A stretch of DNA of 64,000 nucleotides, taken from the NCBI GenBank assembly GCA_046349915.1, contig JAXMBL010000005.1, forward strand, positions 744,001 through 808,000, given 5' to 3'. A program made the translations under genes and the position numbers. This DNA is from CAIXSC01 sp046349915 (GTDB lineage: Bacteria > Planctomycetota > Planctomycetia > Pirellulales > Pirellulaceae). A model generated the notes under the pieces. It saw only the letters and a list, made by a program, of their open reading frames with translations, had not been told where the DNA came from and did not search any database. Position 1 is the first letter of the stretch, and every line of letters starts with the position of its first letter. Positions 37,906 through 47,716 of this stretch are shown one piece after another.

Positions 37906-40161
37906 TTACCTTGTGTCGGCGACCGTTCCCTGAGCGACGACAAAGGGGGCAGCGCCTCCTTGGGTCCACGCCGCGTTGAGCCAGCGCGCCTGATGCTCGT
38001 CGCTCGCAATCCAGAGCAACGAGGGCGGGGTCCTGACAGAATCTCCCCCGCGACTTGGTTGAATTGCCTGTCGCAGCATTCGGATTGCGTTCGTTAGTTG
38101 ATCAAGATCGCACTCCAGTGATCGCGGCGCATAGGCGACAAAGCAGAATTTGGACCAATCTTTGCTTTGGAGGATGACTCGCAGGACGCGTCGATCCGTC
38201 GACCACATCGTGTCAGATGATCGCAGATCCGAAAACCCTTGGAGTATCGCGTCGAGCCAACCATCCCAAACCGACCGACGATCGTGCGTTCCGCGAGCGA
38301 GAGTGTTGAGACAGAGTGGCGCCGGCACGGGTTCGGACGGCGATCGGCCCACTTTGCTGAATAGTCTCGCGGTGACATAACGCATGGCGAGCCGCGGGTC
38401 GTTGTCGAATGGGAGAGCAGTCACATGTTTTTCGTTTAACTTATCTGTCGCATTTTCGCCTACTTTAAGCTCATATCGAAACTTCACTCGGCCGTTCACC
38501 ACCGACGCCAGTTCAATCGCCCGATTCAGTTCATCTTGATCCTCAGTCAGATAAACACCTGGTTCGTCTCTATCTGTGGCAGAAATCGGGAGTGCCATGT
38601 CGCGCAGACGGGCCGCCTCACTCATGTACTTCCGATATTCATCGAAGCCGTCGGTCAGAAGCAACTGCTTGAGTTTTTTGAGTTCTTCGAGGTTCTTGGG
38701 GAGACAGTAAATGTCCAACCGATCCTCGAGTCGCCCTTTTTGCACGCTATCGATTGTGCGATCAATGACAAGGCGCGGTCTCACTTCTTCGAAGTTCTGC
38801 CCCACCAATAACACTCGCGGACAGGGTCCCGTCTGAAACAGGCTCGCGATCACCGACAGTTTGTCGGGAACTCCATGAACCTCGCTGAATACCTCTCCAT
38901 CGAACATGCCGGTGGCGACCATGGGATAGAGTACAAGGCTTTCGCTGGCTGCCCATAGTGCGAGCAGAATCGAAACTTCAAGAGATTGACCACCCACGGC
39001 GACGGGCGCCGAGAGACCCTCGCGATTCGGCGTCAACACCAGAGAGCCAGATACCGGAGTTAAGTCGAGCATGATATGTTCGACCTTACCTTGGATCTGA
39101 CCTGACTTGAGCGCTCGCTGCATCGCTGGCACTCGTGTCGCCAACAATTGCCGAGTTGCTTCAGTAATGAGAACTGGCGACCACGGTGCGAAGATCGCTG
39201 CGTCGGCTGTCGCCACGGAGTCCAAGTCGACCAAGGGCGATTCCACTCCGGCCTGGGGTCGTTGAAATAGAGTGACGGTTGCATTCAAGACGCACCCCAA
39301 ACTCGCATCGTCTTGCTCGTTTGCCGCGTGGTAGTTGAGCTTGTCGTTGGGGTCGTTGCGTCGATCTCCGCTAGCTGTCACTGTCGGAAACCAGACGCTG
39401 TACGAGCGATGTTCCCACTGGCCCATGGCTAGCACAAACTTTAGCGCAAGCGGTAACTCAGTCGTGGCTGCGAGATCCAGAGATGCCTCGTCTCTGTTTA
39501 GAGCTGCCTCGCAAGATTCCTGCGAGGGAAGGAACTGGGGAGGGATCCAGTAGAGAGATAGAGCGCGGCTGTCGTTGCTCCCGAGCTCGGCGCTAGGCGC
39601 CAGGATCTCCCACAATTGAGCCCATGCAAGGCAGAGTTTCTTGTCTGGTCCAGGTGAGTCGTTGGTGAGAGACGAGTCACCGGCATTCAATTCCCGCCTT
39701 AAGTTGCTCAGGCAAACAGCGGCCAAAGAGGCTCGCCAATACAACCAATCGTCGTTTCGCCAACAGCCTCGTCGGTGTGACATGGCGGTTGGATTCTGAT
39801 CGACGTTCCATGCCTCCAGTGTACTCCCCAAATCATCTTCACTACATGCAGCAAGATAGACGGCATTCTCCGCGAATCGGCGTAAATTCGCGATGATCGC
39901 GCTAGCGGGGCCGTTTGCTTGTCTCTGTTTCAGCTCACTCTTGAGTTGGTCGTGAAGCTGATCCACGATTTGGTTAAGTAACCCAGGTTCACTCGTTGTA
40001 TACCGAGCGACTCGATTACTGGCGCGGTCGCTTGCCGCGGAAGAAGCGAGTTTGTCGCCACTCAACCAACCGGCTTTCTTGAGAGTTTCACGAAGCTGCG
40101 TGCGAAGCTCGATCGCATCGCCGCTTTTCCACTTCTGTCGAAAATCTGCGGCAAGTGGCAT
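37906..40161 (-). CDS. Large protein with a divergent Lon-type (S16) Ser/Lys domain
   Basis: 751 residues. Residues about 355-465 read like the Lon peptidase domain: GGQSLEVSILLALWAAS holds Ser393 where Lon has GPSAG, and 'GEVFSEVHGVPDKLSVIA' holds Lys434 where Lon has 'GEVLPVGGLKEKLLAA'. The Ser-Lys spacing is 41 against 43 in E. coli Lon. The N-terminal 350 residues are helical then beta, unlike Lon's own N-domain, and there is no AAA module. The C-terminal 280 residues are unknown. It could be an ATPase-independent peptidase or one that works with a separate ATPase. The gene lies 14 bp after the unknown 228-residue gene. Confidence 0.68.
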   Translation of the reverse strand: MPLAADFRQKWKSGDAIELRTQLRETLKKAGWLSGDKLASSAASDRASNRVARYTTSEPGLLNQIVDQLHDQLKSELKQRQANGPASAIIANLRRFAENAVYLAACSEDDLGSTLEAWNVDQNPTAMSHRRGCWRNDDWLYWRASLAAVCLSNLRRELNAGDSSLTNDSPGPDKKLCLAWAQLWEILAPSAELGSNDSRALSLYWIPPQFLPSQESCEAALNRDEASLDLAATTELPLALKFVLAMGQWEHRSYSVWFPTVTASGDRRNDPNDKLNYHAANEQDDASLGCVLNATVTLFQRPQAGVESPLVDLDSVATADAAIFAPWSPVLITEATRQLLATRVPAMQRALKSGQIQGKVEHIMLDLTPVSGSLVLTPNREGLSAPVAVGGQSLEVSILLALWAASESLVLYPMVATGMFDGEVFSEVHGVPDKLSVIASLFQTGPCPRVLLVGQNFEEVRPRLVIDRTIDSVQKGRLEDRLDIYCLPKNLEELKKLKQLLLTDGFDEYRKYMSEAARLRDMALPISATDRDEPGVYLTEDQDELNRAIELASVVNGRVKFRYELKVGENATDKLNEKHVTALPFDNDPRLAMRYVTARLFSKVGRSPSEPVPAPLCLNTLARGTHDRRSVWDGWLDAILQGFSDLRSSDTMWSTDRRVLRVILQSKDWSKFCFVAYAPRSLECDLDQLTNAIRMLRQAIQPSRGGDSVRTPPSLLWIASDEHQARWLNAAWTQGGAAPFVVAQGTVADTR

Positions 40162-40174
40162 CGGTGTAGTTCCT

Positions 40175-40861
40175 TTATCCGATTACGAGAACGACGCAAG
40201 TATTTTCGGGGACGCATTCTGCTTCGGGAGGAAGCGAGCCTTCGAGGATACAGTCGCCTTCGGCATCAATGGCGCCATCAAGGTCGGGTAACGCCGCGAC
40301 GAAACGAGCCAGCTCGCGATTTACTCGCAATGAACTATCCGCGAGTATCGTCGCGAGCTTTGCTTCGTCGAATGAACCGCTTATGCCCGCAACCTGCATC
40401 AAGTTCTCGCGGACAATCTGTTCCAGCAGCAACACTCGACAGGGACGACCAGAGTACCGATTCGCGTCCTTGACCGTGGCTTGGTATTTCCCATCCTTCA
40501 GCCTGGCCGAGACCGAGACATCTTCGCATTTCTTAACTATTCCCCCTTCGCTCACGATGAAGGTCATGGGACGGACCGAGACCCTGCCATCGGCTAGCGT
40601 CGACGGCAACAAGGACGAACGCAATTCTCTTGCACTTTCCGCGCCGAGGGCAATGTCCAAAGACGATGCCAAATCCACCATGTGCTTGTCAGTCGGCTGG
40701 CACGCTTCGATTTCCGGAACGTCCAAATCATCCGGCATATTGCTGAAGACGTCGTACAGAAACATGCCGTACAACTTCTCGCCCGGAGTGAACTCCCGTC
40801 TCAATTGGGACAAGAGGCTGTTGGCGTCGAATAGTGCGTGCTGTGATGCTGCTTGAGTCAT
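40175..40861 (-). CDS. Unknown 228-residue protein of the Lon-like operon
   Basis: Start at 40861 (GAGG ribosome-binding site); the longer frame upstream has no signal. Mixed alpha/beta, no signal peptide, C-terminus strongly acidic with several Cys (DCILEG, ECVPENTCVVLVIG). No family recognised. It sits between the sigma-like gene (38 bp upstream) and the Lon-like gene (14 bp downstream), so it is clearly part of that operon. It could be a substrate or regulator of the Lon-like protein. Confidence 0.72.
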   Translation of the reverse strand: MTQAASQHALFDANSLLSQLRREFTPGEKLYGMFLYDVFSNMPDDLDVPEIEACQPTDKHMVDLASSLDIALGAESARELRSSLLPSTLADGRVSVRPMTFIVSEGGIVKKCEDVSVSARLKDGKYQATVKDANRYSGRPCRVLLLEQIVRENLMQVAGISGSFDEAKLATILADSSLRVNRELARFVAALPDLDGAIDAEGDCILEGSLPPEAECVPENTCVVLVIG

Positions 40862-40898
40862 AACGAATATCCTCATGTGGCCCAGTGGGCCGGTTAGA

Positions 40899-41963
40899 TT
40901 ACCTCTGAGCGGAAGTTTGGTACGTCGCCACGGGATTTGCCGCGGGAAGAGCTTCCTCGGAGTCACTCGGTGGCGGCATGAATTGTTTCATCGCCACCTC
41001 GTGGATACCATCGAGCACCGCTTCCAGATCGGTCGTGGGATCAACGCGAGTCACATACGCCTCCAACTTCTGGATCGTCCAATAGGGCGCCCATTTCGCC
41101 ACTCGCTGCAGCACCGGCGACTTAGCCAGATCTTGCACCAATCGCTGATGAAATTCCCGCCACCGGTCGGATCGTGCATGATCAATCGGCTCGCGAACTT
41201 CTTGCTCCAGTACGGCCATGGTCTTGCGAGCTCGTTTGCTCCAGGACTCTGAAAAGCTGTGAATGGGGCTCGCCAGAGTCGGGTCATGCAGCTTCGTCGC
41301 AATCGTGTTCGCCGCGTCATGGAGCCGCTTGTTCACGGTCGAAACCCTGACGCCGAATTCGTTCGCTATTTCTTGTTGTCGAGCCCCTTGCAGGTACTTG
41401 TCGAGCATCATTTGCTCAGAGCTTCTCGGGCCGGATTTGCTCGCGCCGCCCGCCGCTTCCACGTACTTAGCGCGGATCTGCAACTCCATCTCGACGTCCA
41501 GTTCAGCGGCTGGCGAATAGGTATAGAGCCAGTGAGCGATGACGGAAAACTCCTCCCGAGTCCACCCTACCGCCTCGCACAAATCGATCACTCCCTCGTA
41601 GTCGTACTCGACATCCGCTGATTCCCCACCCGAAACCGCCTCGTCCGCTTTCTCCCTTTCCCACTGTCGCAGTAGAGCGGTTCTTGCCGAGCGGAACTGA
41701 TCTCGCGCGAATTGGGGAGGAAACGCGTAGAAGCTGTTCGCGACCACGCCGAACCGCTGGAGACAACCATCCACGACTTTAGGCAACAGGTCGTCGAATT
41801 CGATGCGACCACCGCTGGTTCGGAATAGCCAATTGTTGATTGGCTTGCGGAATCCCGCCAACTTCTTCTCCAGTTCAATTCGAAAGCGCGCGGCTCGCTC
41901 ATGCTCGTTCCTGGCGCCAGGAACGGTAAGCAAGAAAAACGCCCATTCCGCATGAAAGTGCAT
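40899..41963 (-). CDS. Sigma-70-like / HTH regulator
   Basis: 354 residues, with a strong AAGGGTGG ribosome-binding site. A region-4-like helix-turn-helix is visible at about 205-245 ('MLDKYLQGARQQEIANEFGV', then RVSTVNKRLHDA). A region-2-like helical segment comes before it (about 55-115), but core-binding residues are not clear. The C-terminal 110 residues are helical. It has the same overall size as the ECF-type factor at 18064-19110 but little visible similarity. It follows the PP2C-like gene, a common pairing in partner-switching control of sigma factors. Confidence 0.65.
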   Translation of the reverse strand: MHFHAEWAFFLLTVPGARNEHERAARFRIELEKKLAGFRKPINNWLFRTSGGRIEFDDLLPKVVDGCLQRFGVVANSFYAFPPQFARDQFRSARTALLRQWEREKADEAVSGGESADVEYDYEGVIDLCEAVGWTREEFSVIAHWLYTYSPAAELDVEMELQIRAKYVEAAGGASKSGPRSSEQMMLDKYLQGARQQEIANEFGVRVSTVNKRLHDAANTIATKLHDPTLASPIHSFSESWSKRARKTMAVLEQEVREPIDHARSDRWREFHQRLVQDLAKSPVLQRVAKWAPYWTIQKLEAYVTRVDPTTDLEAVLDGIHEVAMKQFMPPPSDSEEALPAANPVATYQTSAQR

Positions 41964-42144
41964 GGAACCACCCTTTATTCTCGGCTCTCGTACATGCCCG
42001 CTTCTATCCCTCAGTTCGCCACCGTAAATAGTCAGGCGCGGCGCAAGACGATTTTCGCTCTCCGAGAACAGTTTTTTGTTTTCCGTCGTCGCCCGATAAG
42101 CCCTCGGCCGTTTGCGGAAGATCCAAGCTGGCGGACTGGCGAGC

Positions 42145-42936
42145 TTAATCGAGCTTCAGAACGAGGATCGTTCCGTCGTTATCGAGCCCCGCTGGTCCGC
42201 GAAAGCTGACGAGCGCACTCGACGCCGCAGCCGCGATTGAACTCGCGGAACTCGTTGCCGACAAAATATTTAGCGATGACAGCAGACCATCAGGAGACGA
42301 GCCGAACCGGCGCGGAGGGCGATTGTGCGCGGGTGCATCGTACAGACCGCGGCTGACGAGCGTCATGGCATCGCCCGATACCATTTGCACATCACCCTGC
42401 TCCGGGTTGACGGGAAAAATCTCGTCGGCTGTGGCGCCCACCATCGCACCCGAACCCGGCACGCCAAGCCGGGGACCGGCGAGCGTTGGGAGGGAACTCC
42501 ATCCGCCCAGCTCACGGGCAAACATCGGTAGCGGCTCGCCCGCTCGATACGCTCGCCAGAACCGATTCACCGGGTCGACCAGCAAAACCGTCGCATGCAC
42601 GGCGCCCCAATGGCCAGGATTTCTGCGGAAGATCGTCGCCAGATAACCGTGTAACCGCCGCAGCAAGTCGGCCGGGGCCAGCCCCTGGAGATTAGGGTTC
42701 TTCGCCAGCGCGAACTCCATGAATCTAAGCCAGCGCGACTGTTCGGCATCATTCGCGATCACCGTCGCCAAAACAAACAGGATTCGACCGTCGCTCCGGC
42801 GCTGCTCAAAGAACACGGCTTCCTGAATATTAGGCGGCGAACCCGCGCTATGGTTCGATGGTGTGGTTTGCCAGGCAATCTCCATCGGTGTTTGTATTGT
42901 TTTCGCCGGGCCCAATGCCCCTCGGGAAAATGCCAT
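42145..42936 (-). CDS. PP2C/SpoIIE-like phosphatase-fold protein
   Basis: 263 residues. The end of the protein has the PPM/SpoIIE pattern: 'GDAMTLVSRGLYDA' (compare GDxLLLYTDGVxEA), then a variable stretch and 'DNDGTILVLKLD' (compare DDxTLLVLRL). The middle strand 'GAVHATVLLVDPVNRFWRAY' fits 'xxTxLxxxLD'. The usual first Asp pair of the metal site is not evident, so it could be a weak or inactive phosphatase. It is the first gene of the minus-strand run ending at 37250 and could control the sigma-like protein encoded next. Confidence 0.65.
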   Translation of the reverse strand: MAFSRGALGPAKTIQTPMEIAWQTTPSNHSAGSPPNIQEAVFFEQRRSDGRILFVLATVIANDAEQSRWLRFMEFALAKNPNLQGLAPADLLRRLHGYLATIFRRNPGHWGAVHATVLLVDPVNRFWRAYRAGEPLPMFARELGGWSSLPTLAGPRLGVPGSGAMVGATADEIFPVNPEQGDVQMVSGDAMTLVSRGLYDAPAHNRPPRRFGSSPDGLLSSLNILSATSSASSIAAAASSALVSFRGPAGLDNDGTILVLKLD

Positions 42937-44112
42937 TGATGATTCCCCATGGTTCGGACAGTAGACATCGATCTCCCCATTCTAGGGCCGCTTCTTGGCA
43001 CGCGGTATACGTGGATCGGAGTATTAAAAAACGCGGAGATGGTCCCTCGGGTCTCTAAGCTTCCATTTGCGACGGTTGCCTTTGAGGACCGCAAAAATCG
43101 GGAAATGCCGGATCAACTCACGCGGCAGACAGCGGAACTCTTGCGAGTTCCGCTACGAATGCTGCCTTTGCCTCCGGCGAAGTCGCTACTAACGCCGACA
43201 CTCGGGAAACGTCGGATCAACGCACGGGGCAGACGTCGGAACTCTTGCGAGTTCCGCTACGAATGTTGCCTTTTGCCTCCGGCGAAGTCGCTACTAACAC
43301 CGACGCTCGGGAAACGTCGGATCAACGCACGGGGCAGACGTCGGAACTCTTGCGAGTTCCGCTACGAATGTTGCCTTTGCTTCCGGCGAAGATGCTACTA
43401 ACGCCGACGCTCGGGAAACGTCGGATCAACGCACGGGGCAGACATCGGAACTCTTGCGAGTTCCGCTACGAATGTTGCCTTTGCCTCCGGCGAAGACGCT
43501 ACTTACGTCGACGCTCGGGAAACGTCGGATCAACTCGCGGGGCAGACATCGGAACTCTTGCGAGTTCCGCTACGACTGTTGCCTTTGCTTCCGGCGAAGA
43601 TGCTACTATCGCCGACGCCCGGGAAACGTCGGATCAACTCGCGGGGCAGACATCGGAACTCTTGCGAGTTCCGCTACGAATGCTGCCTTTGCCTCCGGCG
43701 AAGACGCTACTAACGCCGACACTCGGGAAACGCCGGATCAACTCGCGGGGCAGACATCGGAACTCTTGCGAGTTCCGCTACGACAGTTGCCTTTGCCTCC
43801 GGCGAAGAGTCACTAAACGTCGCCCAACGAGCGCCGCATCCACTCGCCAAGCGCAAACGCTCGCATCCACCGCCTAGTCAACGTTATCGTCTCGCAGGTC
43901 ACGGGCTTTGTGGAGAGTGACTTGTGTTTGGTGGACTGACGGCGCTGCTTCCCCTCACCCCGTCCCTCTCCCCAAGCAAGCTTGAGGAGAGGGCGATACG
44001 TTTCTCGCGGGGCGATAGACTCTCGCCGAATTATGCGCTTCGTGGTGCGAGCTGCGCTCGTCGGAATTCTTGCGAATTCCGCTACAAGGATGCTGGAATT
44101 TTTGCGTTTCCC
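42937..44112. repeat. Intergenic repeat block with 104-bp array and other palindromes
   Basis: About 1.2 kb with no supportable gene. The main element is the seven-copy array at 43133-43830. After it come a CTCTCCCCAAGCAAGCTTGAGGAGAG-like palindrome (about 43966-43991) and a single GGAATTC/TTGC/GAATTCC hairpin at 44063-44080. Frames that run through the array (for example 43245-43877) arise from the repeat and change between copies because the unit is not a multiple of three. Confidence 0.85.
43133..43830. repeat. Seven tandem copies of a 104-bp unit with a hairpin
   Basis: Units start at 43133, 43237, 43342, 43446, 43550, 43654 and 43758 (spacings 104, 105, 104, 104, 104, 104). Each starts with CGGAACTCTTGCGAGTTCCG, a perfect 8-bp stem with a TTGC loop, followed by GAATGTTGCCTTTGCCTCCGG-type sequence and a GAAACGTCGGATCAAC segment. 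Small differences between units lie outside the hairpin. On the opposite strand the loop is GCAA, a GNRA tetraloop in RNA. Confidence 0.9.
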
Positions 44113-45034
44113 CTACTCGCTCTCTACTGCGAACGGGTCCGCGAAACTTGCTTGCAACTCGCCTTGACGGTTGCGCACTGAGTCCCAATCCATCACTAAC
44201 GTCTCGTCGCCCGAGTTGGCTCGGAGATATATCGCACGCGCGACCGCTCGAGTGCCTAGATTAGGGACGAACGGCTCGGGCTCGTGGCCTATCGGGCAGC
44301 GCTCGACCACTCGATGGTCGATCACGCCCGCCGCCTCTAATCGCACGAACGACAACCGCGGGTTGGCGAACTCGTGGTAGTTCTGATTCAACAGAGCCAA
44401 CTCGTCGTACAGCGTTCGATTCGTCGCCAGATCTTGCCAGCCTCGGCCCCGCTCACTCAACGCAGCCCCAAACAGACGATGCTTGATCCACGGATCGAGT
44501 CGCCGAGCTAGCCAGTCATCGTCGCCCGCAGCGAGCGCGCCTAGCGTCATCTCCCAATCGTCCACCAACCGTTGACACCACGCCGGTTGCTCGGGTTGCT
44601 CTTCCAGGAAACGGGAGCAACTGGCCCGCGAGTTCCCGCGGATGACGACGCAGCAGATAGTTCTCGTGCGAGGCCCACCAGTGCGCATCGTCCCTCAACA
44701 ACCCATCATGGTTTACGCTCGCCAGCACCATGCCGCCGCCCGACTCACCGACCGTTGGCAAAGCGCGGGCGACGATTGTTTCGAGCTGCTCGGCGATCAG
44801 CGGCGTCTGGTACGGCGAGCTACATTCGGCGGTGGCGAGCTCCAGGTGAGCTCCATCGACATAGATGCGGCCGTACGGGGTGAATATCCCCTGCTTGCCG
44901 GGCAAGTAGGGCGTGAGTTGACAAAGGGCGCGAAACAAGGGCGAGTTGGACGACAACGGTTCCGTGCCCGCCGACTCGCTCGAAGCGACCGTTAGACACT
45001 CCTGCTCGCAGCCCACCAAATAACCAAATCGCAT
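44113..45034 (-). pseudogene. Decayed PafA/Dop-family gene (internal deletion and frameshift)
   Basis: The ATG at 45034 has an AAGGTGAG ribosome-binding site. The first frame reads MRFGYLVGCEQECLTV, YGRIYVDGAHLELATAEC and ASHENYLLRRHP, matching the N-terminal third of the intact gene at 28276-29685. Near 44610, after GQLLPF, homology jumps to another frame and to a point about 170 codons further on in the intact gene (SRFLEEQPEQPAWCQRLVDD against YAEQYPDPPAWIPWALTNW). It then runs to the C-terminus (EPEPFVPNLGTRA against EPEPFVPEVGTRA). So a central deletion plus frameshift has inactivated it. No second modifier or ATPase gene lies nearby. Confidence 0.85.
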
Positions 45035-45356
45035 GGCTCACCTTGTGCAACCTGTCGACCAAGCCAGCGATCACGAGTTGCACGCATCGGCTGGTCCATG
45101 AACGGAAAGCCGCCGAGTGGCGTTTTTTCGAACAAGAAGTAGGGTGCGTCGAACCGGGCGGCGAAAAATTCTGCCATCACCGGTTTAGCCACCACCGCCC
45201 GGTGAAAACGCACCTTATCGTTAAGTGCGCATGGTGCGTCGGCGCCTGCGGCTTGACGGCACCCTACGAATTGTGACCGGCAACTCGTTATTTCGCTGGT
45301 GAATCGGCGCTCGCGGGGCCGAGGGTATCGCTCCTTTGGCGGAGCCAAAGGCGACT
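45035..45356. repeat. Repeats between the decayed PafA/Dop gene and kinase gene
   Basis: Contains another GTAGGGTGCGTC...CCGCCCGGTG...GCACCCTAC element (about 45138-45267) and CCTTTGGC/GGA/GCCAAAGG at 45333-45351. The latter lies 5 bp past the stop of the minus-strand kinase gene. Confidence 0.7.
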
Positions 45357-47654
45357 TTACTTCTGCAGGTGAGGCAGGATGATGGGTGGGTCCAAAACCA
45401 AGCGGCGAGGATCAGGGCCGGGTAGATCGGGGACGCCCTCCCACAATACGGCGCCCTCGGGCGAGGTCACGCGTAGGCTGCGAAATCGAGTCTTACCGCC
45501 CCAAATACGCCAGATCCTCAAGCCCACTCGACCCGTCTCGTACGGATTGTTGGTGACCGTGAACACAGTCGCATCGTCCACGCGACACTCGGTCTTCGTT
45601 CCTCGAGTCGAAACGCCGACCCGATACCAACGGTCCGCTTGAATCGGCTCGTCTAACTTCTTCAGATACTCGCCGTCGGGTCCTAGAAGTCGATGGAATA
45701 AGTCCGTTCCATCGCGATACTCGATCAACGCCGTACGAAAATCGTGCCAGCCGAACCCGAAATGCTGAATGTGTGAATCGTCGGGACTACGAAAAAAGGT
45801 GGTAACTCCCGAGGGAAACCCCTCGTGCCGCACCTCAAAGCGAAAGTCGTAATCTCGCCAACTCGGGTCGCCAAACAACAACCATTGCTCGCCGTGTCCT
45901 GTCCCATCGTAGTGACACAACTCGTCCCCCTCGATCTCCCAGCGACCACTCCCCCACAAAATGCTGGCCACTCGTCGCACCGGTTGCCGCGGCGGACCTG
46001 CCGGCTTCTCGGGTGACGCAGCGTTCGCCGCCGACTGCTCGAGAGCCGCCGGCCACTGGAACCGCTCCTCGGGAAACAGTCGCACTTCGAGCGGCGCCGT
46101 CTTCCCCGATTCCACTCGCACTTGCTGACTCACCACGCGAAAACCGGGCCGACTCACTCGCACCACTCGCTCTCCCGCGACCGCCTCGATCGTCAACCAC
46201 CGCCGCTCGCCCGCCCGCCGCACTTTGATTCGAGTGCGATCGATGGGGCGATCGTCCACTTGAATGTCCACGGGCACTTGGTCCGCCCCCTCGGCGGCGG
46301 CTTGTCCGTCGGGTCCTTCACCCGGCTCGCGCAGCGACGAATCGTCGACGGCGATTTCCACCAGTCCCGCCTTCGTGTTCACTCGCAGTATCACACCCGC
46401 CGCGATTCCAACGATTCCCAGCAACGCCAGGGTCAGCAATCCCATTCGACTCCACCAACGACTTCCCGCGACGTTTCGCTCGGTGTTCGTCGAGCTCTCG
46501 AGCGATTTCGCGAGGTCCGGCATCACGCGACACACTCGCAGCCGGTCTTCGGGCGCGGCGTAGGGGAGGAGCAAGCGAGCGGCCTCGGTCGGCGTCGACG
46601 GCCGGTCGTCGGGATCCTTCGCGAGCAGCCGATCGACCACGGCGCTCAAGCCCGAGGGGACCTCTTTCTCCAGCGACCGCAACAGGCGCGGCGGCAATTG
46701 ATGGTGAGCCAACCGAATCTCGACATCCGACTCGTGGCCTGTCGTTGGACCAAACACGGATTCGCCGGCAATCAACCGAAACAGCGTGCAACCGACGCTG
46801 TACAAGTCCGAGCGAATATCGGCCGCCTTCAGATTGCGATCTTGCTCGGGGGAACAGTATTTAGGAGTGCCCGCCGACACGCCGGTGCGGGTCAGTTCGC
46901 GGCCCTCCGAATTCTCGCGGAGTTTGGCGAGCCCGAAGTCGAGCACCTTGACGATTCCCTCGCGAGTCAGCATCAAGTTGGCGGGCTTCACGTCGCGATG
47001 CACCAACCCGGAAACTCGCCAAGCGTGATCCAGTCCCGCCAGAGCCTGTAGCACCAGCCCGACGGCCCGGGGATAAGCGAGTCGATTGCCAGGTTGAGCC
47101 GCCGCGTACTCTTCCAAGTCGACCCCCGGCACATACTCCATGACCAACAGATGGTAAGGCTCCAGCGCTTCCCCCTCGTAACCCAACACCAAGTTGGGAT
47201 GAGGCGGAATGGAACGCATCGTGTCGACTTCGCGGCGAAAGCGAGCCGCGAACTGATGTCTGGTCGCAAGACTCGGTTGCAGAATCTTCAGCGCTCGAAA
47301 TTCACCGGGCAGTTCGCGATTCTCCGCCAGATAGACCGCACCCGTGCCGCCGATGCCGAGCACATCGAGCACATGCCAGCGAGGGTGGTCCGCTAACGGC
47401 GACGGAGGCGGCCAATGTTCATCCCAAACTTGCGCCGATAATCCACCCACTCCGACCGTCGAGTCTTTACTCGAACTAGGCGACGACGTTCCAGCGTCGT
47501 TGCGATGCGTGTCGTCGGACGACAGTCGTTGGAATCGCTGAGCGCAGGTCGCACAATTCGACAGATGTTCCGCCAACTCGTCCAACAACGACTCCTCGCG
47601 GCATTCGCCGTTCTGGATTCGCAGCCAATCGTCGTCGGAAACACAGTGGGACAT
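45357..47654 (-). CDS. Receptor-like Ser/Thr protein kinase with zinc-finger head and extracytoplasmic beta domain
   Basis: 765 residues. The N-terminus has an anti-sigma-type zinc motif (His30, Cys34, Cys37). A Hanks-type kinase domain follows (about 92-365) with glycine loop LGIGGTGAVY, Lys123, HRD at 219-221 and DFG at 239-241, so it should be active. One transmembrane segment (about 408-430) leads to a PEGA-like segment and a concanavalin-type sandwich (about 565-755), as in DUF1080 proteins. It lies downstream of an ECF sigma gene (47988-48611) on the same strand, a pairing common in planctomycetes; the kinase likely controls that sigma factor through its zinc head or by phosphorylation. 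Confidence 0.9.
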   Translation of the reverse strand: MSHCVSDDDWLRIQNGECREESLLDELAEHLSNCATCAQRFQRLSSDDTHRNDAGTSSPSSSKDSTVGVGGLSAQVWDEHWPPPSPLADHPRWHVLDVLGIGGTGAVYLAENRELPGEFRALKILQPSLATRHQFAARFRREVDTMRSIPPHPNLVLGYEGEALEPYHLLVMEYVPGVDLEEYAAAQPGNRLAYPRAVGLVLQALAGLDHAWRVSGLVHRDVKPANLMLTREGIVKVLDFGLAKLRENSEGRELTRTGVSAGTPKYCSPEQDRNLKAADIRSDLYSVGCTLFRLIAGESVFGPTTGHESDVEIRLAHHQLPPRLLRSLEKEVPSGLSAVVDRLLAKDPDDRPSTPTEAARLLLPYAAPEDRLRVCRVMPDLAKSLESSTNTERNVAGSRWWSRMGLLTLALLGIVGIAAGVILRVNTKAGLVEIAVDDSSLREPGEGPDGQAAAEGADQVPVDIQVDDRPIDRTRIKVRRAGERRWLTIEAVAGERVVRVSRPGFRVVSQQVRVESGKTAPLEVRLFPEERFQWPAALEQSAANAASPEKPAGPPRQPVRRVASILWGSGRWEIEGDELCHYDGTGHGEQWLLFGDPSWRDYDFRFEVRHEGFPSGVTTFFRSPDDSHIQHFGFGWHDFRTALIEYRDGTDLFHRLLGPDGEYLKKLDEPIQADRWYRVGVSTRGTKTECRVDDATVFTVTNNPYETGRVGLRIWRIWGGKTRFRSLRVTSPEGAVLWEGVPDLPGPDPRRLVLDPPIILPHLQK

Positions 47655-47716
47655 GAATCAACCTTAGCGGTATCAAAGCACTCAGAGTTCTGCCCAATTG
47701 GACAGCGCCAGGTTCA

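Noticed and set aside
43133..43830. CRISPR-like array
   Set aside because: The whole 104-bp unit repeats, including the part between hairpins, so there are no unique spacers, and no cas genes are visible.
43245..43877. 210-codon open frame in the 104-bp array
   Set aside because: The unit is not a multiple of three, so the frame shifts from copy to copy; the product is a translated repeat without a ribosome-binding site.
46122..47051. 309-codon plus-strand frame opposite the kinase gene
   Set aside because: Antisense shadow of the kinase domain; high GC at third positions belongs to the minus-strand frame.
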